DNA of 35,425 nucleotides from Sphingobium sp. C100 (GTDB taxonomy: Bacteria; Pseudomonadota; Alphaproteobacteria; Sphingomonadales; Sphingomonadaceae), in assembly GCF_000508185.1 (NCBI RefSeq), contig NZ_AYOY01000160.1:1-35425 (forward strand), in the 5' to 3' direction. Both the position numbers and the translations under genes were made by a program. Each line of letters starts with the position of its first letter. The stretch's first letter is position 1. Of the stretch, positions 1 to 9,994 are shown one piece after another. The notes beneath the pieces were generated by a model, which did no database searches, was not told where the DNA came from, and was given only the letters and a program-made list of their open reading frames with translations.

Positions 1-1278
1 GGGCACCGGCCGGCCCAGCCGTTCGAGCGCGAGCTGGCCGTAAAATTGATCCGGGAAGTTGCCGGCCTGCGCGAAATAGCTGTTGGCGCTGGCGCTGTCG
101 CCAGCGGTCAGCGCCGCCCGCCCCGCCCAATAATAGCCCTTCGACCGGGTCTGCGGCGACTTGGCGGCGTCGGCATAGCGGCGGAACATGCCCACCGCAT
201 CGCCCGGACGGTTGAGATTGTAGAAGGCGGTCGTGCCCGCCAGCCAGGCCAGGCTGGTATAATCGTCGCGTTCGCCGATCGGCCGGTCGGACACGTCGAT
301 GCCCGGCGCATAGGCATCGTCGATCTTGCTGGCGATCCCCCAGGCGAAACTCCACTGGCTGTCATTGGCCGCCGCGCGCGCATGGTTCAGCAGCACCTCA
401 TAATATTCCTCGGCGTCGCCCGGCCGATAGATGAGCGCGGGACGGTTCGCCAGATATTGGCGGGCGGCGATCCAGTTGCCGGTGTCGCGCAGCCAGACCG
501 CCTTGTCGGCGACGAAGCCCGCATCGGTCGCCCCGACGCTTTCGGCCGCCTGCATCAGCGCCGGCGCCTCGGGCGCCTTGCGGCGAAAGGCGATGCGCGC
601 GGAAAAGGCCGGGCGACGGGCGGCGCTGACATAGGGCAGCATCCGCATCGCGCCAGCGACATCGTTGTTCCACAGCAGCATGTCGGCGCGCAGGTCATGG
701 TCGGCAGGTGTAAAGCCCGATCCGAACAGGGACAGCAGCCGCGCCTCGTCGCCGGGCTGGAGCGATCCGCCGATCCATGCATTGCGAGCGGCGACCCGCG
801 CCTCGTCCATGCGGCCAAGCTGCATCAGGGCGACGGCGTTGCGGGCGTGGCCGACCGAAGTGCGCGCGGGGAAGCGCGCGAAGAAGGCGACGACCTGCGC
901 GGGGGCATAGCTGTCAGGATTGATTCCGGTTTCTGCCAGCCGCCGCATCCGGTCCTCGCCCGGCCAGCCGGGATTGGCCATGATGAAACTGGCATAGGTG
1001 GAAAAGCCGAGGCCATCGCTCTGTTGCAGGGCGCGCCACTGGCTGATGGTGCCGGCAATGCTGCCGTCGGTCGGCTGACCGATTTGCGCCTGCACCCGGT
1101 CCCACTGGCTGGGCTGGCCATATTCGGGCGGGATCGGCTGGACCATCGCGCCAGGGGGAGACGCGGGCATGGGGCGTTCGGTCTGTGCGCCGGCGCCGGC
1201 GGTCATGAGCAACAAGGCAATAATCGGCATCCGGATCAGGCAACTTTCGATATGAGGAGAGGCGCGCATGCTGGACAT
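1..1278 (-). CDS. Soluble lytic murein transglycosylase, N-terminal part (cut by window edge)
   Basis: The reading frame is open from an ATG at 1278 down to base 1 with no stop, giving the first 426 residues. Residues about 8-31 form a hydrophobic signal peptide ending in AGAGA before Q, so the protein is probably exported to the periplasm. The rest is a helical, tetratricopeptide-like superhelix with paired-helix phrases such as YYWAGRAAL and, near the edge, FYGQLALERLGRP. That last phrase is typical of the linker before the catalytic domain of Slt70-type enzymes. These cleave the MurNAc-GlcNAc bond of peptidoglycan to give 1,6-anhydro ends. The catalytic domain lies outside the window, so the call rests on the superhelix and linker. 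It is transcribed divergently from dapA. The start is the first in-frame ATG; one four codons-in (1269) is possible. Confidence 0.75.
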   Translation of the reverse strand, partial: MSSMRASPHIESCLIRMPIIALLLMTAGAGAQTERPMPASPPGAMVQPIPPEYGQPSQWDRVQAQIGQPTDGSIAGTISQWRALQQSDGLGFSTYASFIMANPGWPGEDRMRRLAETGINPDSYAPAQVVAFFARFPARTSVGHARNAVALMQLGRMDEARVAARNAWIGGSLQPGDEARLLSLFGSGFTPADHDLRADMLLWNNDVAGAMRMLPYVSAARRPAFSARIAFRRKAPEAPALMQAAESVGATDAGFVADKAVWLRDTGNWIAARQYLANRPALIYRPGDAEEYYEVLLNHARAAANDSQWSFAWGIASKIDDAYAPGIDVSDRPIGERDDYTSLAWLAGTTAFYNLNRPGDAVGMFRRYADAAKSPQTRSKGYYWAGRAALTAGDSASANSYFAQAGNFPDQFYGQLALERLGRPVP

Positions 1279-1312
1279 AATCGCATTTGCATCCTTATCA
1301 GGCCCTGAATGA

Positions 1313-1326
1313 CGCGCTATAGCGCG
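1313..1326. promoter_or_regulatory. Perfect 14-bp palindrome in the divergent slt/dapA promoter region
   Basis: CGCGCTATAGCGCG is self-complementary over 14 bases and lies between the two divergent genes. Its centre TATAG could serve as a -10 element or an operator half-site. I could not pair it with a convincing -35 element. Confidence 0.3.
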
Positions 1327-1377
1327 CCGCTTTACCGATCATGCCCCGGCCGCCCGGAGATTTGAAGGAGTTTAATC

Positions 1378-2256
1378 ATGTTTTCGGGCTCGATTCCGGC
1401 TCTGATCACCCCGTTTCGCGACGGCACGATCGATGAGGCCGCTTTTCGCGCCTTCGTCGATTGGCAGATCGCCGAGGGTTCGAGCGCGCTCGTGCCCTGC
1501 GGCACCACCGGCGAAAGCGCCACCATGACGGTGGAGGAGCATAATCGCGTTATCGCCATTTGCGTCGACCAGGCGGCGGGCCGCGTGCCCGTGATCGCCG
1601 GCTGCGGTTCCAACGACACGCGAATCGCGCTCGACCATATGTATGCCGCGCAAGGGGCCGGCGCCGACGCCGCGCTGGTGGTCGCACCCTATTATAACAA
1701 GCCCAATCAGGAGGGCGTCTACCGCCATTTCGCTTATCTGGCCGAACGGTGCGACCTGCCGATCATCCTCTATAACGTGCCCAGCCGCACCATCACCGAC
1801 ATTGGCGTGCCGGTAATCCATCGCCTGTCGGAAGAGTTTCAGACCGTCGTGGGCATCAAGGACGCCACCGGGAATCTGGGGCGGGTCACCGCGCAGCGTC
1901 TGGCCTGCCGCCCGGACTTCTGCCAGCTTTCGGGCAATGACGAAACGGCGCTGGGTTTCAATGCAATGGGGGGCAAGGGCTGCATCAGCGTGACCGCCAA
2001 TGTCGCCCCGCGCCTTGCCGCCGATTTCCAGAAGGCAATGGCCGATGGCGACTGGGATGGCGCACTTGCGCTCCAGGATCGTCTCTATCCCCTGCATGAC
2101 GCCCTGTTCAGCGATTCTTCACCCGGCCCGGTTAAATATGCGCTCACACGGGTGCGCCCCGACATGCCCGGCGATGTCCGCCTGCCGATCACCTGGCCGT
2201 CGGAATCGAGCCGCGCCGCCGTCGATCGCGCGCTGGAGATTGCGGGATTGGTTTAA
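1378..2256 (+). CDS. dapA: 4-hydroxy-tetrahydrodipicolinate synthase
   Basis: This enzyme condenses pyruvate with aspartate semialdehyde, the first committed step to diaminopimelate and lysine. The product is 292 residues, the usual family length. The catalytic set is visible at the expected places: Thr44 in GTTGES (42-47), Tyr106 in PYYNKP, Tyr132 in ILYNVPSRT, Arg137, and the Schiff-base Lys161 in GIKDATG. A good ribosome site, AAGGAG, lies about 8 bases before the ATG. The gene stands at the head of a same-strand block with smpB, about 115 bases upstream of the smpB start. Diaminopimelate is also the cross-linking residue of the wall, so a divergent lytic transglycosylase neighbour is fitting, though that link is inference. 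Confidence 0.97.
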   Translation: MFSGSIPALITPFRDGTIDEAAFRAFVDWQIAEGSSALVPCGTTGESATMTVEEHNRVIAICVDQAAGRVPVIAGCGSNDTRIALDHMYAAQGAGADAALVVAPYYNKPNQEGVYRHFAYLAERCDLPIILYNVPSRTITDIGVPVIHRLSEEFQTVVGIKDATGNLGRVTAQRLACRPDFCQLSGNDETALGFNAMGGKGCISVTANVAPRLAADFQKAMADGDWDGALALQDRLYPLHDALFSDSSPGPVKYALTRVRPDMPGDVRLPITWPSESSRAAVDRALEIAGLV

Positions 2257-2371
2257 CGCTGCACCGTCACCATATCCCGGCCTCGCCGGGCGCCGGCGCG
2301 GACACAGGAGACACGGGCTGCGCATGTGGCAACCGCACGCGCCCGACACGAACGAAAGACTAGAACAGATC

Positions 2372-2854
2372 ATGGCCCGCCCCCGTCCCGCAACCTTCGA
2401 CAAGAAGAAGATCGTCGCCGAAAACCGGCGCGCGAAGTTCGATTATTTCATCGAGGACGTGTTCGAGGCCGGCATCGCGCTCCAGGGCACAGAGGTCAAG
2501 GCGCTGCGCGGCGGCGAGGGCAATATCGCCGAAAGCTATGCCGAGGTGAAGGGCAACCAGGTGTGGCTGGTGAACAGCAACATCCCCGAATATAGCCATG
2601 GCAACCGCGAAAACCACGAACCCAAGCGTCCCCGCAAGCTGCTGCTGCACGAGCGCGAGATCGAAAAGATGCACAGCGCCGTGTCGCGCCAGGGCATGAC
2701 GCTGGTGCCGCTGATGATCTATTTCAACAGCACGGGCCGGGCCAAGATCGAACTGGCGCTCGCCAAGGGCAAGAAGACCCACGACAAGCGCGACACGATC
2801 AAGGAGCGCGACTGGAAGCGCGATCAGCAGCGCATCATGAAAGCGCACGGCTGA
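2372..2854 (+). CDS. smpB: SsrA (tmRNA)-binding protein
   Basis: SmpB binds the tRNA-like part of tmRNA and brings it to ribosomes stalled on broken messages (trans-translation). The 160-residue product starts MARPRP and shows the family core: [29 protein letters not shown], a [10 protein letters not shown] strand, HEREIEKM, and the basic tail [19 protein letters not shown] that inserts in the ribosome. The reading frame stays open far upstream, to about base 2000 inside dapA. The start at 2372 is chosen because protein homology begins there. The stop is 2 bases before the next start, so the two genes are probably co-transcribed and coupled. Confidence 0.96.
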   Translation: MARPRPATFDKKKIVAENRRAKFDYFIEDVFEAGIALQGTEVKALRGGEGNIAESYAEVKGNQVWLVNSNIPEYSHGNRENHEPKRPRKLLLHEREIEKMHSAVSRQGMTLVPLMIYFNSTGRAKIELALAKGKKTHDKRDTIKERDWKRDQQRIMKAHG

Positions 2855-2856
2855 GC

Positions 2857-3450
2857 ATGGACAATCGCCTCACCCGCTGGTGGCACGCCAATGCGCCTAC
2901 CCGCGAATCACTGGAAAAAAGCCGGGTGCTGGCCCCCGTCGCGCATCGCGTGCTCGAACCTTCGCTGTGGCGCTTCACCCGCCGGTCCGTGCCGCGTGGC
3001 GTGGCGCTGGGCCTGTTCGTCGGCATCTTCCTGCTGATCCCCGGCGTACAGATCGCCGGCGCCGCGCTGCTGGCCTTGCCCGTGCGCGCCAATATTCCGG
3101 TCGCGGCCGCCATGACCTTCCTCTCCAACCCCGCCACGACGCCGCTCATCCTAATGGCGTCGGTGTGGCTGGGCAACTGGATGCTGGGCCGCAGCGCCGA
3201 CGCATCGGGCTTCATGGCGCTGGTCGATGGCCATGCCAGCATTGGCCAGTGGACCGCCTGGCTGCTGTCCGAAGCCGCACCGGCGATGCTGCTGGGCCTG
3301 GCCATCATTTCCTTTGTCAGCGCAGCCATCGGCTATGTCATTGCCGACTGGTTCTGGCGTCGTCGCATGGGCCGCAAGTGGCAGGCGCGCAAATTGAGGA
3401 TTGGCAAGGTCCATCAAAGCAGCGCATTGGAGAAGGCGGCCGGCGCCTGA
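2857..3450 (+). CDS. DUF2062 family membrane protein
   Basis: This 197-residue protein has a cytoplasmic N-terminus followed by a conserved membrane part: GVALGLFVGIFLLIPG near residues 49-64, the NPATTPLI segment typical of DUF2062 near residue 90, and a final hydrophobic pair around 140-168. It ends with a basic tail. The family has no settled biochemical role. In alphaproteobacteria it is often found between smpB and cckA, as here. It starts 2 bases after the smpB stop, which points to translational coupling. Its 3' end lies 46 bases before the chosen cckA start. Confidence 0.85.
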   Translation: MDNRLTRWWHANAPTRESLEKSRVLAPVAHRVLEPSLWRFTRRSVPRGVALGLFVGIFLLIPGVQIAGAALLALPVRANIPVAAAMTFLSNPATTPLILMASVWLGNWMLGRSADASGFMALVDGHASIGQWTAWLLSEAAPAMLLGLAIISFVSAAIGYVIADWFWRRRMGRKWQARKLRIGKVHQSSALEKAAGA

Positions 3451-3496
3451 CGCCGCGCCAGCAAGATCCGATGGCGATGCAGGGGGTTGGCCGGTC

Positions 3497-5920
3497 ATGG
3501 CGGCACGGCTGAAACAGGAAGAAGATGCGTGGCTGGGCAAGACCCCGTCGCCCTTCGTCCTGCCCCTGTTGCTGGGCGCGGCCCTGCTGTCGGCCGGCCT
3601 CGTCCTGTATGCCGCAGGCAATGCGGCGCTGGCGGCCGGCTTTGCCGCCAGCGTGCTGACCATCGCCGCGCTGATGCGCTGGTATCGCCACGTCTATCCC
3701 GCGCCGCTTTCAGATCGGGAGGCGACGCCCGACTGGACCGTGGCGCGCGCCGCGGCCGATGCGTCGCACATCGCCATTGCCGTCACCGATCGCGCCGGCC
3801 GGCTGGTCTGCGCCAGCGACCTGTTCGGCGAATGGTTCCCCGGCTATCCGACGCCGCCAGGCATCACGAGCGACGCGGCCCTGACCGAAAATCTGTCGCA
3901 GATCGCCCGCGCCGCCTGGCGCGATGGCGAGGCAAAGCTGGAGGGCATGGCGCTCGGCGCGTTGCGGCTGGACGTCGACATCGCCCGGACCGGCCGGTCG
4001 GAAGATTATCTGCTCTGGCGCTTCACCCCCGTTCGCCAGCCCAGCGCACTGGACGACGTCAACCGTTTCCTGACCGGCGAAGCTGGGCGGCAGATGGGCG
4101 AGGCGGGGATCATGGCCGTGATGATCGGCGGGGAAGGACGCATCCGCGCCGCCAACGGCGCTTTCCTGCTGCGCGCGGCCGGGCGCATCGACGCCAATAT
4201 CACCGGCCGCGATTTCGCCGCCCATATGCGGGTGGATGACAAGGGCCGGCTGTTCCTGGCGCGGGAGGAAAATGGCGGGCTGCCGCTGCGCCTGCTCCAG
4301 GTGCCGCTGCGCCGCGCGAGCCAGCCGGGCGGCGGCGGGCAAGGTTCGGCGCAGGACGGGCCGATGCTGTTGCTGCTGATCGACGAGCCGGCAGGCGGCG
4401 GCGGCACGTCGGCATTGTCCTATATCGAAACCCTGCTCTCGCTGCTGCCCTTTGGCCTGGCCATGGCGGATCGCGACGGCCGCATCCTGTTCGTCAACAA
4501 GGCGTTCGCCCGCGCCGCAGGCCTGACGCCCGGCGCCAAGCCCAGCTATCCCGGCGATCTGGTGGTGCGCGAGGATCAGGCGGCGGTGGCAGACGCCGTG
4601 CGCCGCTTCGCCGTCGGTCCGCAAATGTCGGGCGATATCGCCGTGCGGATGCGCGAACTGCCCGACGAGCCGACCGCGCTCAGCCTGGCGGGCGTCCGCG
4701 GCCTGGGCGAAGCGGCCGTGCTCCTTTCGCTCAAGGACAATAGCGAGGAGAGCAAGCTCAAGCGCCAGGTCGCGCAGGCGACCAAGATGCAAGCGATCGG
4801 CCAGCTGGCCGGCGGCGTTGCGCATGACTTCAACAATATCCTGACCGCTATCATCGGCCATTGTGACCTGATGCTGATGCGCCATACGCCGGGCGACAGC
4901 GACTATGACGATATTCAGCAGGTCAAGTCGAACAGCAACCGCGCCGCCGGCCTCACCCGCCAGCTGCTCGCCTTCTCGCGCCAACAGACCTTGCGGCCGC
5001 AGATTTTGCAGCTGCCCGACATCGTCTCCGACGTGTCCAACCTGCTGAAGCGCCTGCTGGGCGAAAATGTCCGGCTGGAGGTCAGTCATGGCCGCAATCT
5101 GGGCGCGGTGCGTGCCGATCCAGGCCAGCTTGAACAGGTGATCGTCAACCTGGCGGTCAACGCCCGCGACGCCATGCCCGAAGGCGGCACGCTCAACATC
5201 CAGACTTATGCCGTTCCGGCCGCCAAGACGCGCGAGATGCGCCAGCAGATCCTGCCGGTGGGCGACTATACCGCCCTGCGCGTGTCCGACACCGGCCTCG
5301 GCATCCCGCCCGACATATTGGCGAAGATCTTCGAACCCTTCTTCACCACGAAGGAACTGGGCAAGGGCACGGGCCTGGGCCTCTCCACCGTCTATGGCAT
5401 CGTCAAGCAGTCGGGCGGCTATATCTTCGCCGAATCCGAACTGGGGCGGGGCGCCAGCTTCGTCATCTACCTGCCCGTCTATCAGGGCGCCGATGTGGAG
5501 GACGTCCCGGTGCGCGAGCCGGTGCGGCGCAGCGAGACATGGGGTTCGGGCACCATATTGCTGGTCGAGGACGAGGATATGGTCCGCGCCGTCGCCGAAC
5601 GCGCGCTGACGCGGCAGGGCTATAAGGTGCTGACCGCCAATGACGGGGAACAGGGGTTGGAGGTGCTGGCCAGCCATGAGGGGATCGACCTGCTGATTTC
5701 CGACGTGGTGATGCCCAATATGGACGGGCCGGCGATGGTGTCGCAAGCGCGCCGCAGCCATCCGCGGTTGCCGGTGCTGTTCATGTCGGGCTATGCCGAG
5801 GAACAGCTGCGCAAGTCGATCGACATCGCCAATGTCGCCTTCCTGCCCAAGCCCTTTTCCGTCAACCAGCTGGCCGAAGCGGCGCGCGACACGATGGCCA
5901 TGTCCCTGTCGGGGGATTGA
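3497..5920 (+). CDS. cckA: Hybrid sensor histidine kinase CckA
   Basis: CckA is the membrane kinase that starts the phosphorelay to ChpT and on to CtrA and CpdR, master regulators of alphaproteobacterial cell-cycle and motility genes. The 807-residue product has two N-terminal membrane helices (about 20-40 and 43-62) and a long PAS-like sensor region. A HisKA domain follows with His443 in [14 protein letters not shown], then an ATPase domain with [25 protein letters not shown] and GTGLGLS. It ends in a receiver domain with the acceptor Asp736 in [13 protein letters not shown]. The frame is open from an ATG at 3401 inside the preceding gene. The ATG at 3497 is preferred because it avoids that 50-base overlap and puts the helix pair at the N-terminus. 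Confidence 0.92.
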   Translation: MAARLKQEEDAWLGKTPSPFVLPLLLGAALLSAGLVLYAAGNAALAAGFAASVLTIAALMRWYRHVYPAPLSDREATPDWTVARAAADASHIAIAVTDRAGRLVCASDLFGEWFPGYPTPPGITSDAALTENLSQIARAAWRDGEAKLEGMALGALRLDVDIARTGRSEDYLLWRFTPVRQPSALDDVNRFLTGEAGRQMGEAGIMAVMIGGEGRIRAANGAFLLRAAGRIDANITGRDFAAHMRVDDKGRLFLAREENGGLPLRLLQVPLRRASQPGGGGQGSAQDGPMLLLLIDEPAGGGGTSALSYIETLLSLLPFGLAMADRDGRILFVNKAFARAAGLTPGAKPSYPGDLVVREDQAAVADAVRRFAVGPQMSGDIAVRMRELPDEPTALSLAGVRGLGEAAVLLSLKDNSEESKLKRQVAQATKMQAIGQLAGGVAHDFNNILTAIIGHCDLMLMRHTPGDSDYDDIQQVKSNSNRAAGLTRQLLAFSRQQTLRPQILQLPDIVSDVSNLLKRLLGENVRLEVSHGRNLGAVRADPGQLEQVIVNLAVNARDAMPEGGTLNIQTYAVPAAKTREMRQQILPVGDYTALRVSDTGLGIPPDILAKIFEPFFTTKELGKGTGLGLSTVYGIVKQSGGYIFAESELGRGASFVIYLPVYQGADVEDVPVREPVRRSETWGSGTILLVEDEDMVRAVAERALTRQGYKVLTANDGEQGLEVLASHEGIDLLISDVVMPNMDGPAMVSQARRSHPRLPVLFMSGYAEEQLRKSIDIANVAFLPKPFSVNQLAEAARDTMAMSLSGD

Positions 5921-6003
5921 CCTTGCTCAGGATCAAGGTGAAGGGGCTGGGCAAGCCGATGCCGATGGTTTAGCCAATCCGCCGGTTGAACAGGGAAGCA
6001 GGC

Positions 6004-6360
6004 ATGTCGGACGCGAAATCCATCCTCATCGTGGAAGATGAGGCGATGATCGGCATGATGCTCGAGGATTATCTCGACGCACTCGGCTATCGCCTGCACG
6101 CCGTGGCCGCGACGGTCGATGAAGCCTGTGCGCAGGCGCGGCAGGGCGGATTCGACGCAGCCCTGCTCGACTGCAATCTTCAGGGCGAAAAAAGCTGGCC
6201 GGTCGCTGACATATTGGCGCAGGCCGACATTCCCTTCGTTTTCGCCACCGGCGGGATGGCGGATGATCTGCCGCCGGATCATGCCGACCGGCCGACCTTG
6301 GCAAAGCCCTTCACGATCGGCGCGGTCGAACGCGCGCTGGGCCGGATATTGGCGGCGTGA
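6004..6360 (+). CDS. Single-domain response regulator
   Basis: The 118-residue product is a lone receiver domain with no output domain. The acidic pair (VEDEAM), the acceptor Asp56 in LLDCNLQG, the Thr in FATGG and the Lys in LAKPF are all present, so it should be phosphorylatable. Such stand-alone receivers relay phosphate or act by protein contact. The ATG at 6004 follows AGGGAAG; a TTG at 5986 is a less likely longer start. It lies 83 bases behind cckA, so CckA or the downstream phosphotransferase ChpT is an obvious candidate partner, but the sequence does not prove it. It is not clearly CpdR or DivK, and many sphingomonad receivers of this type pair with HWE kinases. Confidence 0.85.
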   Translation: MSDAKSILIVEDEAMIGMMLEDYLDALGYRLHAVAATVDEACAQARQGGFDAALLDCNLQGEKSWPVADILAQADIPFVFATGGMADDLPPDHADRPTLAKPFTIGAVERALGRILAA

Positions 6361-6392
6361 CCCAGCCGGTCCGCGGCGAATAGGAAATTTCC

Positions 6393-6407
6393 GTTCCCCT
6401 CTTGTTC
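6393..6407 (+). promoter_or_regulatory. LexA (SOS) box of recA
   Basis: GTTCCCCTCTTGTTC fits the alphaproteobacterial LexA operator GTTC-N7-GTTC exactly. It lies 75 bases upstream of the recA start. Its right half also begins an inverted repeat, TTGTTC-TTATA-GAACAA, running to 6418. Confidence 0.85.
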
Positions 6408-6482
6408 TTATAGAACAAACAGGATACATCATAGACAGGCGCCGAGAGAATCGACGCGATCCGCTTGACAGGGGATAGGCCG

Positions 6483-7556
<1,074 letters not shown>

Positions 7557-7903
7557 GCGCGGACCAGCGCCCCGGCCGGATCAACCGGGGCATGGTTCGC
7601 GGTGCTCGCCCGCCTTGCGCGTCACGCACTGAAAAGACCCGCCGCGCCACGCCGTGCGGCGGGTCTTTTACCGTTCGGCCGAGGGCGCGGCGGGCGCGGT
7701 TTTCCGACGGCGGCGCCTGACGCGGCAGGCATGAACCGCTGCGGGAATCATGTGCTGTCCGGCAACCGGCCCTTCGGCCCCGGCCGCTGCGCGACGCTGA
7801 TTTCGACCTTCCCTGCTCAAGCCGCTTGCACGCGGCCTGCGCGCGCTTGATGCTGACGCCACGGGCCGATTCGGCCCACCCCTCACGCCGGATATGGAAC
7901 CCC
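7557..7903. other. Gene-free stretch between recA and the transglutaminase-like gene
   Basis: About 350 bases hold the hairpin terminator at 7632-7669 and otherwise nothing I can identify. Reading frames across it are open only because of the GC bias; none has a convincing ribosome site or recognisable product. Confidence 0.6.
7632..7669 (+). terminator. Rho-independent terminator after recA, symmetrical
   Basis: AAAAGACCCGCCGC and GCGGCGGGTCTTTT form a perfect 14-bp stem around a 10-base loop. The A-run on one arm and the T-run on the other make it usable from both strands, but only recA transcription is expected to reach it. Confidence 0.9.
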
Positions 7904-8692
7904 ATGCGCCTCGCGATCGAAGCGATCCTCGACTATGACTTCGCCCAGCCCACCGACGTGCTGCTGGCGGTGGAGGCGGCCGCCTTGCCGGACCAGCGCA
8001 TCGTCGCCCAATCCCACATTATCGACAATGCCGGCCCCTTGACCAACAAGGTCGGCGGCAGCGGCGTCGGGCGGCGCACCTGGACCCGGACCGGCACCGG
8101 CCGGATGGTCAGCACCTACCGCGCCACCGTCGCGGTCGACCGCCTGCCGATCGACATCGCCGGCCTGAACCGCAGCCCCCTGTCCAGCCTGCCCGAAGAT
8201 GTGCTGCCCTTCATCTGGCCCAGCCGCTATTGCGAGGCGGACCGGTTCGTCAGCTTCGTGTGCGGTCATTTCCCCGATCTCGACGGCGGCGCGCTGGTGC
8301 TGGCGCTGGTGGCGTGGGTGCGCGAAAATGTCGCCTATGTGATGGGCAGTTCCGACATCTCCACCACCGCCGCCGACACCTTCGTCGCGCAACAGGGCGT
8401 CTGCCGCGATTTCGCGCATCTGATGGCCGCCTTGATCCGTTCGCGCGACATCCCTGCGCGTCTGGTGTCGGTTTATGCGCTCGACCTTGATCCGCCGGAC
8501 TTCCATGCCGTGGTCGAGGTCTGGCTGGACGGCGCCTGGCATCTGGTCGACGCCACCGGCCTTGCCCCGGTCGAGACCATGGTCCGCATCGCCGTTGGCC
8601 GAGACGCCACCGACATCGCCTTCATGACCATTTTCGGCGGCGCGCAGATGAACAACCAGTCGATCCGCGTCTCACGCCTGCCCGACGAATAG
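7904..8692 (+). CDS. Transglutaminase-like cysteine protease family protein
   Basis: The 262-residue product has an N-terminal beta-rich half of the kind often found before bacterial transglutaminase-like domains, then the core domain. The catalytic triad is visible: Cys167 in QGVCRDFAHLM, His201 in DFHAVVEVWL and Asp216 in LVDATGLAP. Family members are usually peptidases or amidases rather than true cross-linking enzymes; the substrate here is unknown. There is no signal peptide, so it is probably cytoplasmic. The frame is open from 7826, but the ATG at 7904 begins the conserved MRLAIEAILDYDF. The gene converges with the flavoprotein gene on the other strand, with 9 bases between the stops. 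Confidence 0.85.
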   Translation: MRLAIEAILDYDFAQPTDVLLAVEAAALPDQRIVAQSHIIDNAGPLTNKVGGSGVGRRTWTRTGTGRMVSTYRATVAVDRLPIDIAGLNRSPLSSLPEDVLPFIWPSRYCEADRFVSFVCGHFPDLDGGALVLALVAWVRENVAYVMGSSDISTTAADTFVAQQGVCRDFAHLMAALIRSRDIPARLVSVYALDLDPPDFHAVVEVWLDGAWHLVDATGLAPVETMVRIAVGRDATDIAFMTIFGGAQMNNQSIRVSRLPDE

Positions 8693-8701
8693 GGCGAAAC
8701 G

Positions 8702-9862
8702 TCAGGCCCAGAAGTTCGCCAATTGCCGCACGGATGCCGCCGCCGCATCATGGTCGGGGGTTTCGTTGGTATCGCCATAGCCGAACCATTCGTCCTGCCC
8801 GACCTCCTGCACCACGATGCCGTCGCGCCGCGCCAGCATCGCCAGCCCGCCATAATAGGCGCCATAGGTGGCGCCCGGCTGCGGGATCAGCCAGGCGATC
8901 TGGCCGCGCACCGGCACGATGCTCTCATCACGCCACAGCGCCCGCGCGCCATAGCCGGTGCAGTTGATGATCGCCTTTTCCCTGAGCCGGGACAGTTCGC
9001 CGGGCGCATGAAATTCCATCGGCACGATCCGCCCGCCGGCGATCAGGAAATCGTTGATCAGTTGATGCGCCAGATCGGCGATATTGAACGTCAACGAACT
9101 GTTGCGGCGGGCATGAGCGGGCCGGAACGGATGCGTGCCCGGCGCCAGCTCGACCGAGCGCGGCATGATGTCGCGCAACCGGCTTTCCAGCCGCAGGAAA
9201 TCGTCGGGGCGTTCGACAACGGGCGCGGCCGCCGCCCCGCGCCCGGCTTCGCCGAAGGGCGCGTCGGACAAGATGTAGCGGTCGGTCCATTCGACCGGGT
9301 CGCCGGCCAGCCCCAGATAGCTTTGATACATGGCGAAGGAGGTCCGAGCCATCGCCTCCCACCGATCGCCGAATCCGGGGTCGACCGCCTTCTCCATCGC
9401 GATCCGGCTGTCGGGCGACCAGGTGCCGGTGGCCCGGGCGGAGCGGACATGGGGGAATTGCTCCCTGGCGTAGATGGTGACGCGCGCGCCCGCGCGCTGT
9501 GCCGTCAGCGCCGCCGTCAGGCCCAGCGCGCCCGCGCCGATCACTGCCAGGTCGCGCACTCCATCGGCCATGGCCAGCCCCACCGCCAGTTCGGCCGAGC
9601 CCCAGCTCAGCGACCAGCCGCTGCCGCCATGACCATAATTATGGACGACCCGCTTGCGCCCCACTTCCTCCACTTCGATACGGGGGCCTGCCGCGCGGAA
9701 CGGCCGCAGACAGACCGTGGTGCGAAAGATGCGGTCGGGCGTAGCCCGGATCGGCTCCACGCCGGCGAAGGGATCGAAGGGCGTCGCCATCCCCGCCGTC
9801 GCCGCCATCAACGACAGGCCGGCACCGCCCATGGTGCTGACCAGAAAGGCCCGTCTGTCCAT
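8702..9862 (-). CDS. Tat-exported D-amino-acid-oxidase-type flavoprotein, circularly permuted
   Basis: The 386-residue product starts MDRRAFLVS and continues with a hydrophobic stretch to about residue 27, a twin-arginine signal peptide, so it is likely exported folded with FAD bound. The body matches D-amino-acid oxidase: VIGAGALGLTAAL (107-119), the dinucleotide-binding motif, and later NCTGYGARAL and VRGQIAWL. However, the family's C-terminal block (LRPFR with the substrate-carboxylate Arg, here Arg53, and VHNYGHGGSGWSLSWG at 73-88) lies before the FAD motif rather than after it. The protein ends soon after VVQEVGQDEWFG, where a canonical enzyme would continue into that block. The start at 9862 is preferred to the much longer open frame, which runs through the divergent gene. 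Substrate is unknown; D-amino acids released from peptidoglycan are possible. Confidence 0.85.
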   Translation of the reverse strand: MDRRAFLVSTMGGAGLSLMAATAGMATPFDPFAGVEPIRATPDRIFRTTVCLRPFRAAGPRIEVEEVGRKRVVHNYGHGGSGWSLSWGSAELAVGLAMADGVRDLAVIGAGALGLTAALTAQRAGARVTIYAREQFPHVRSARATGTWSPDSRIAMEKAVDPGFGDRWEAMARTSFAMYQSYLGLAGDPVEWTDRYILSDAPFGEAGRGAAAAPVVERPDDFLRLESRLRDIMPRSVELAPGTHPFRPAHARRNSSLTFNIADLAHQLINDFLIAGGRIVPMEFHAPGELSRLREKAIINCTGYGARALWRDESIVPVRGQIAWLIPQPGATYGAYYGGLAMLARRDGIVVQEVGQDEWFGYGDTNETPDHDAAAASVRQLANFWA

Positions 9863-9977
9863 ATCCGTTTTCTCCCATCGCCCTCTTCTGCCCGTAACGA
9901 ACCGCGTCCAGCGACCCGCAGTCGTTGCCTGCCTGCCCTGCTTACATTGATCGACATTGTGGACAAATCTCGAAGTT

Positions 9978-9992
9978 GAACATATCAGGAAC
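9978..9992 (+). promoter_or_regulatory. LexA (SOS)-type box overlapping the ribosome site of the radical SAM gene
   Basis: GAACATATCAGGAAC fits GAAC-N7-GAAC, the reverse complement of the recA-type box. It ends 2 bases before the ATG at 9995 and includes the AGGA ribosome site. LexA bound here would block transcription starting at or just upstream. Confidence 0.75.
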
Positions 9993-9994
9993 AA

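Noticed and set aside
2000..2371. Longer N-terminus for SmpB starting inside dapA
   Set aside because: The extra text has no SmpB homology and overlaps dapA; conserved sequence begins at the ATG at 2372.
3401..3496. Earlier CckA start inside the DUF2062 gene
   Set aside because: It would overlap the upstream gene by 50 bases and add an Arg/Ala/Pro-rich stretch that reads as non-coding.
3710..5761. Antisense 683-codon frame opposite cckA
   Set aside because: It is the complement of a well-supported kinase gene; the text is His/Gln/Arg-rich low-information sequence, typical of antisense frames in GC-rich DNA.
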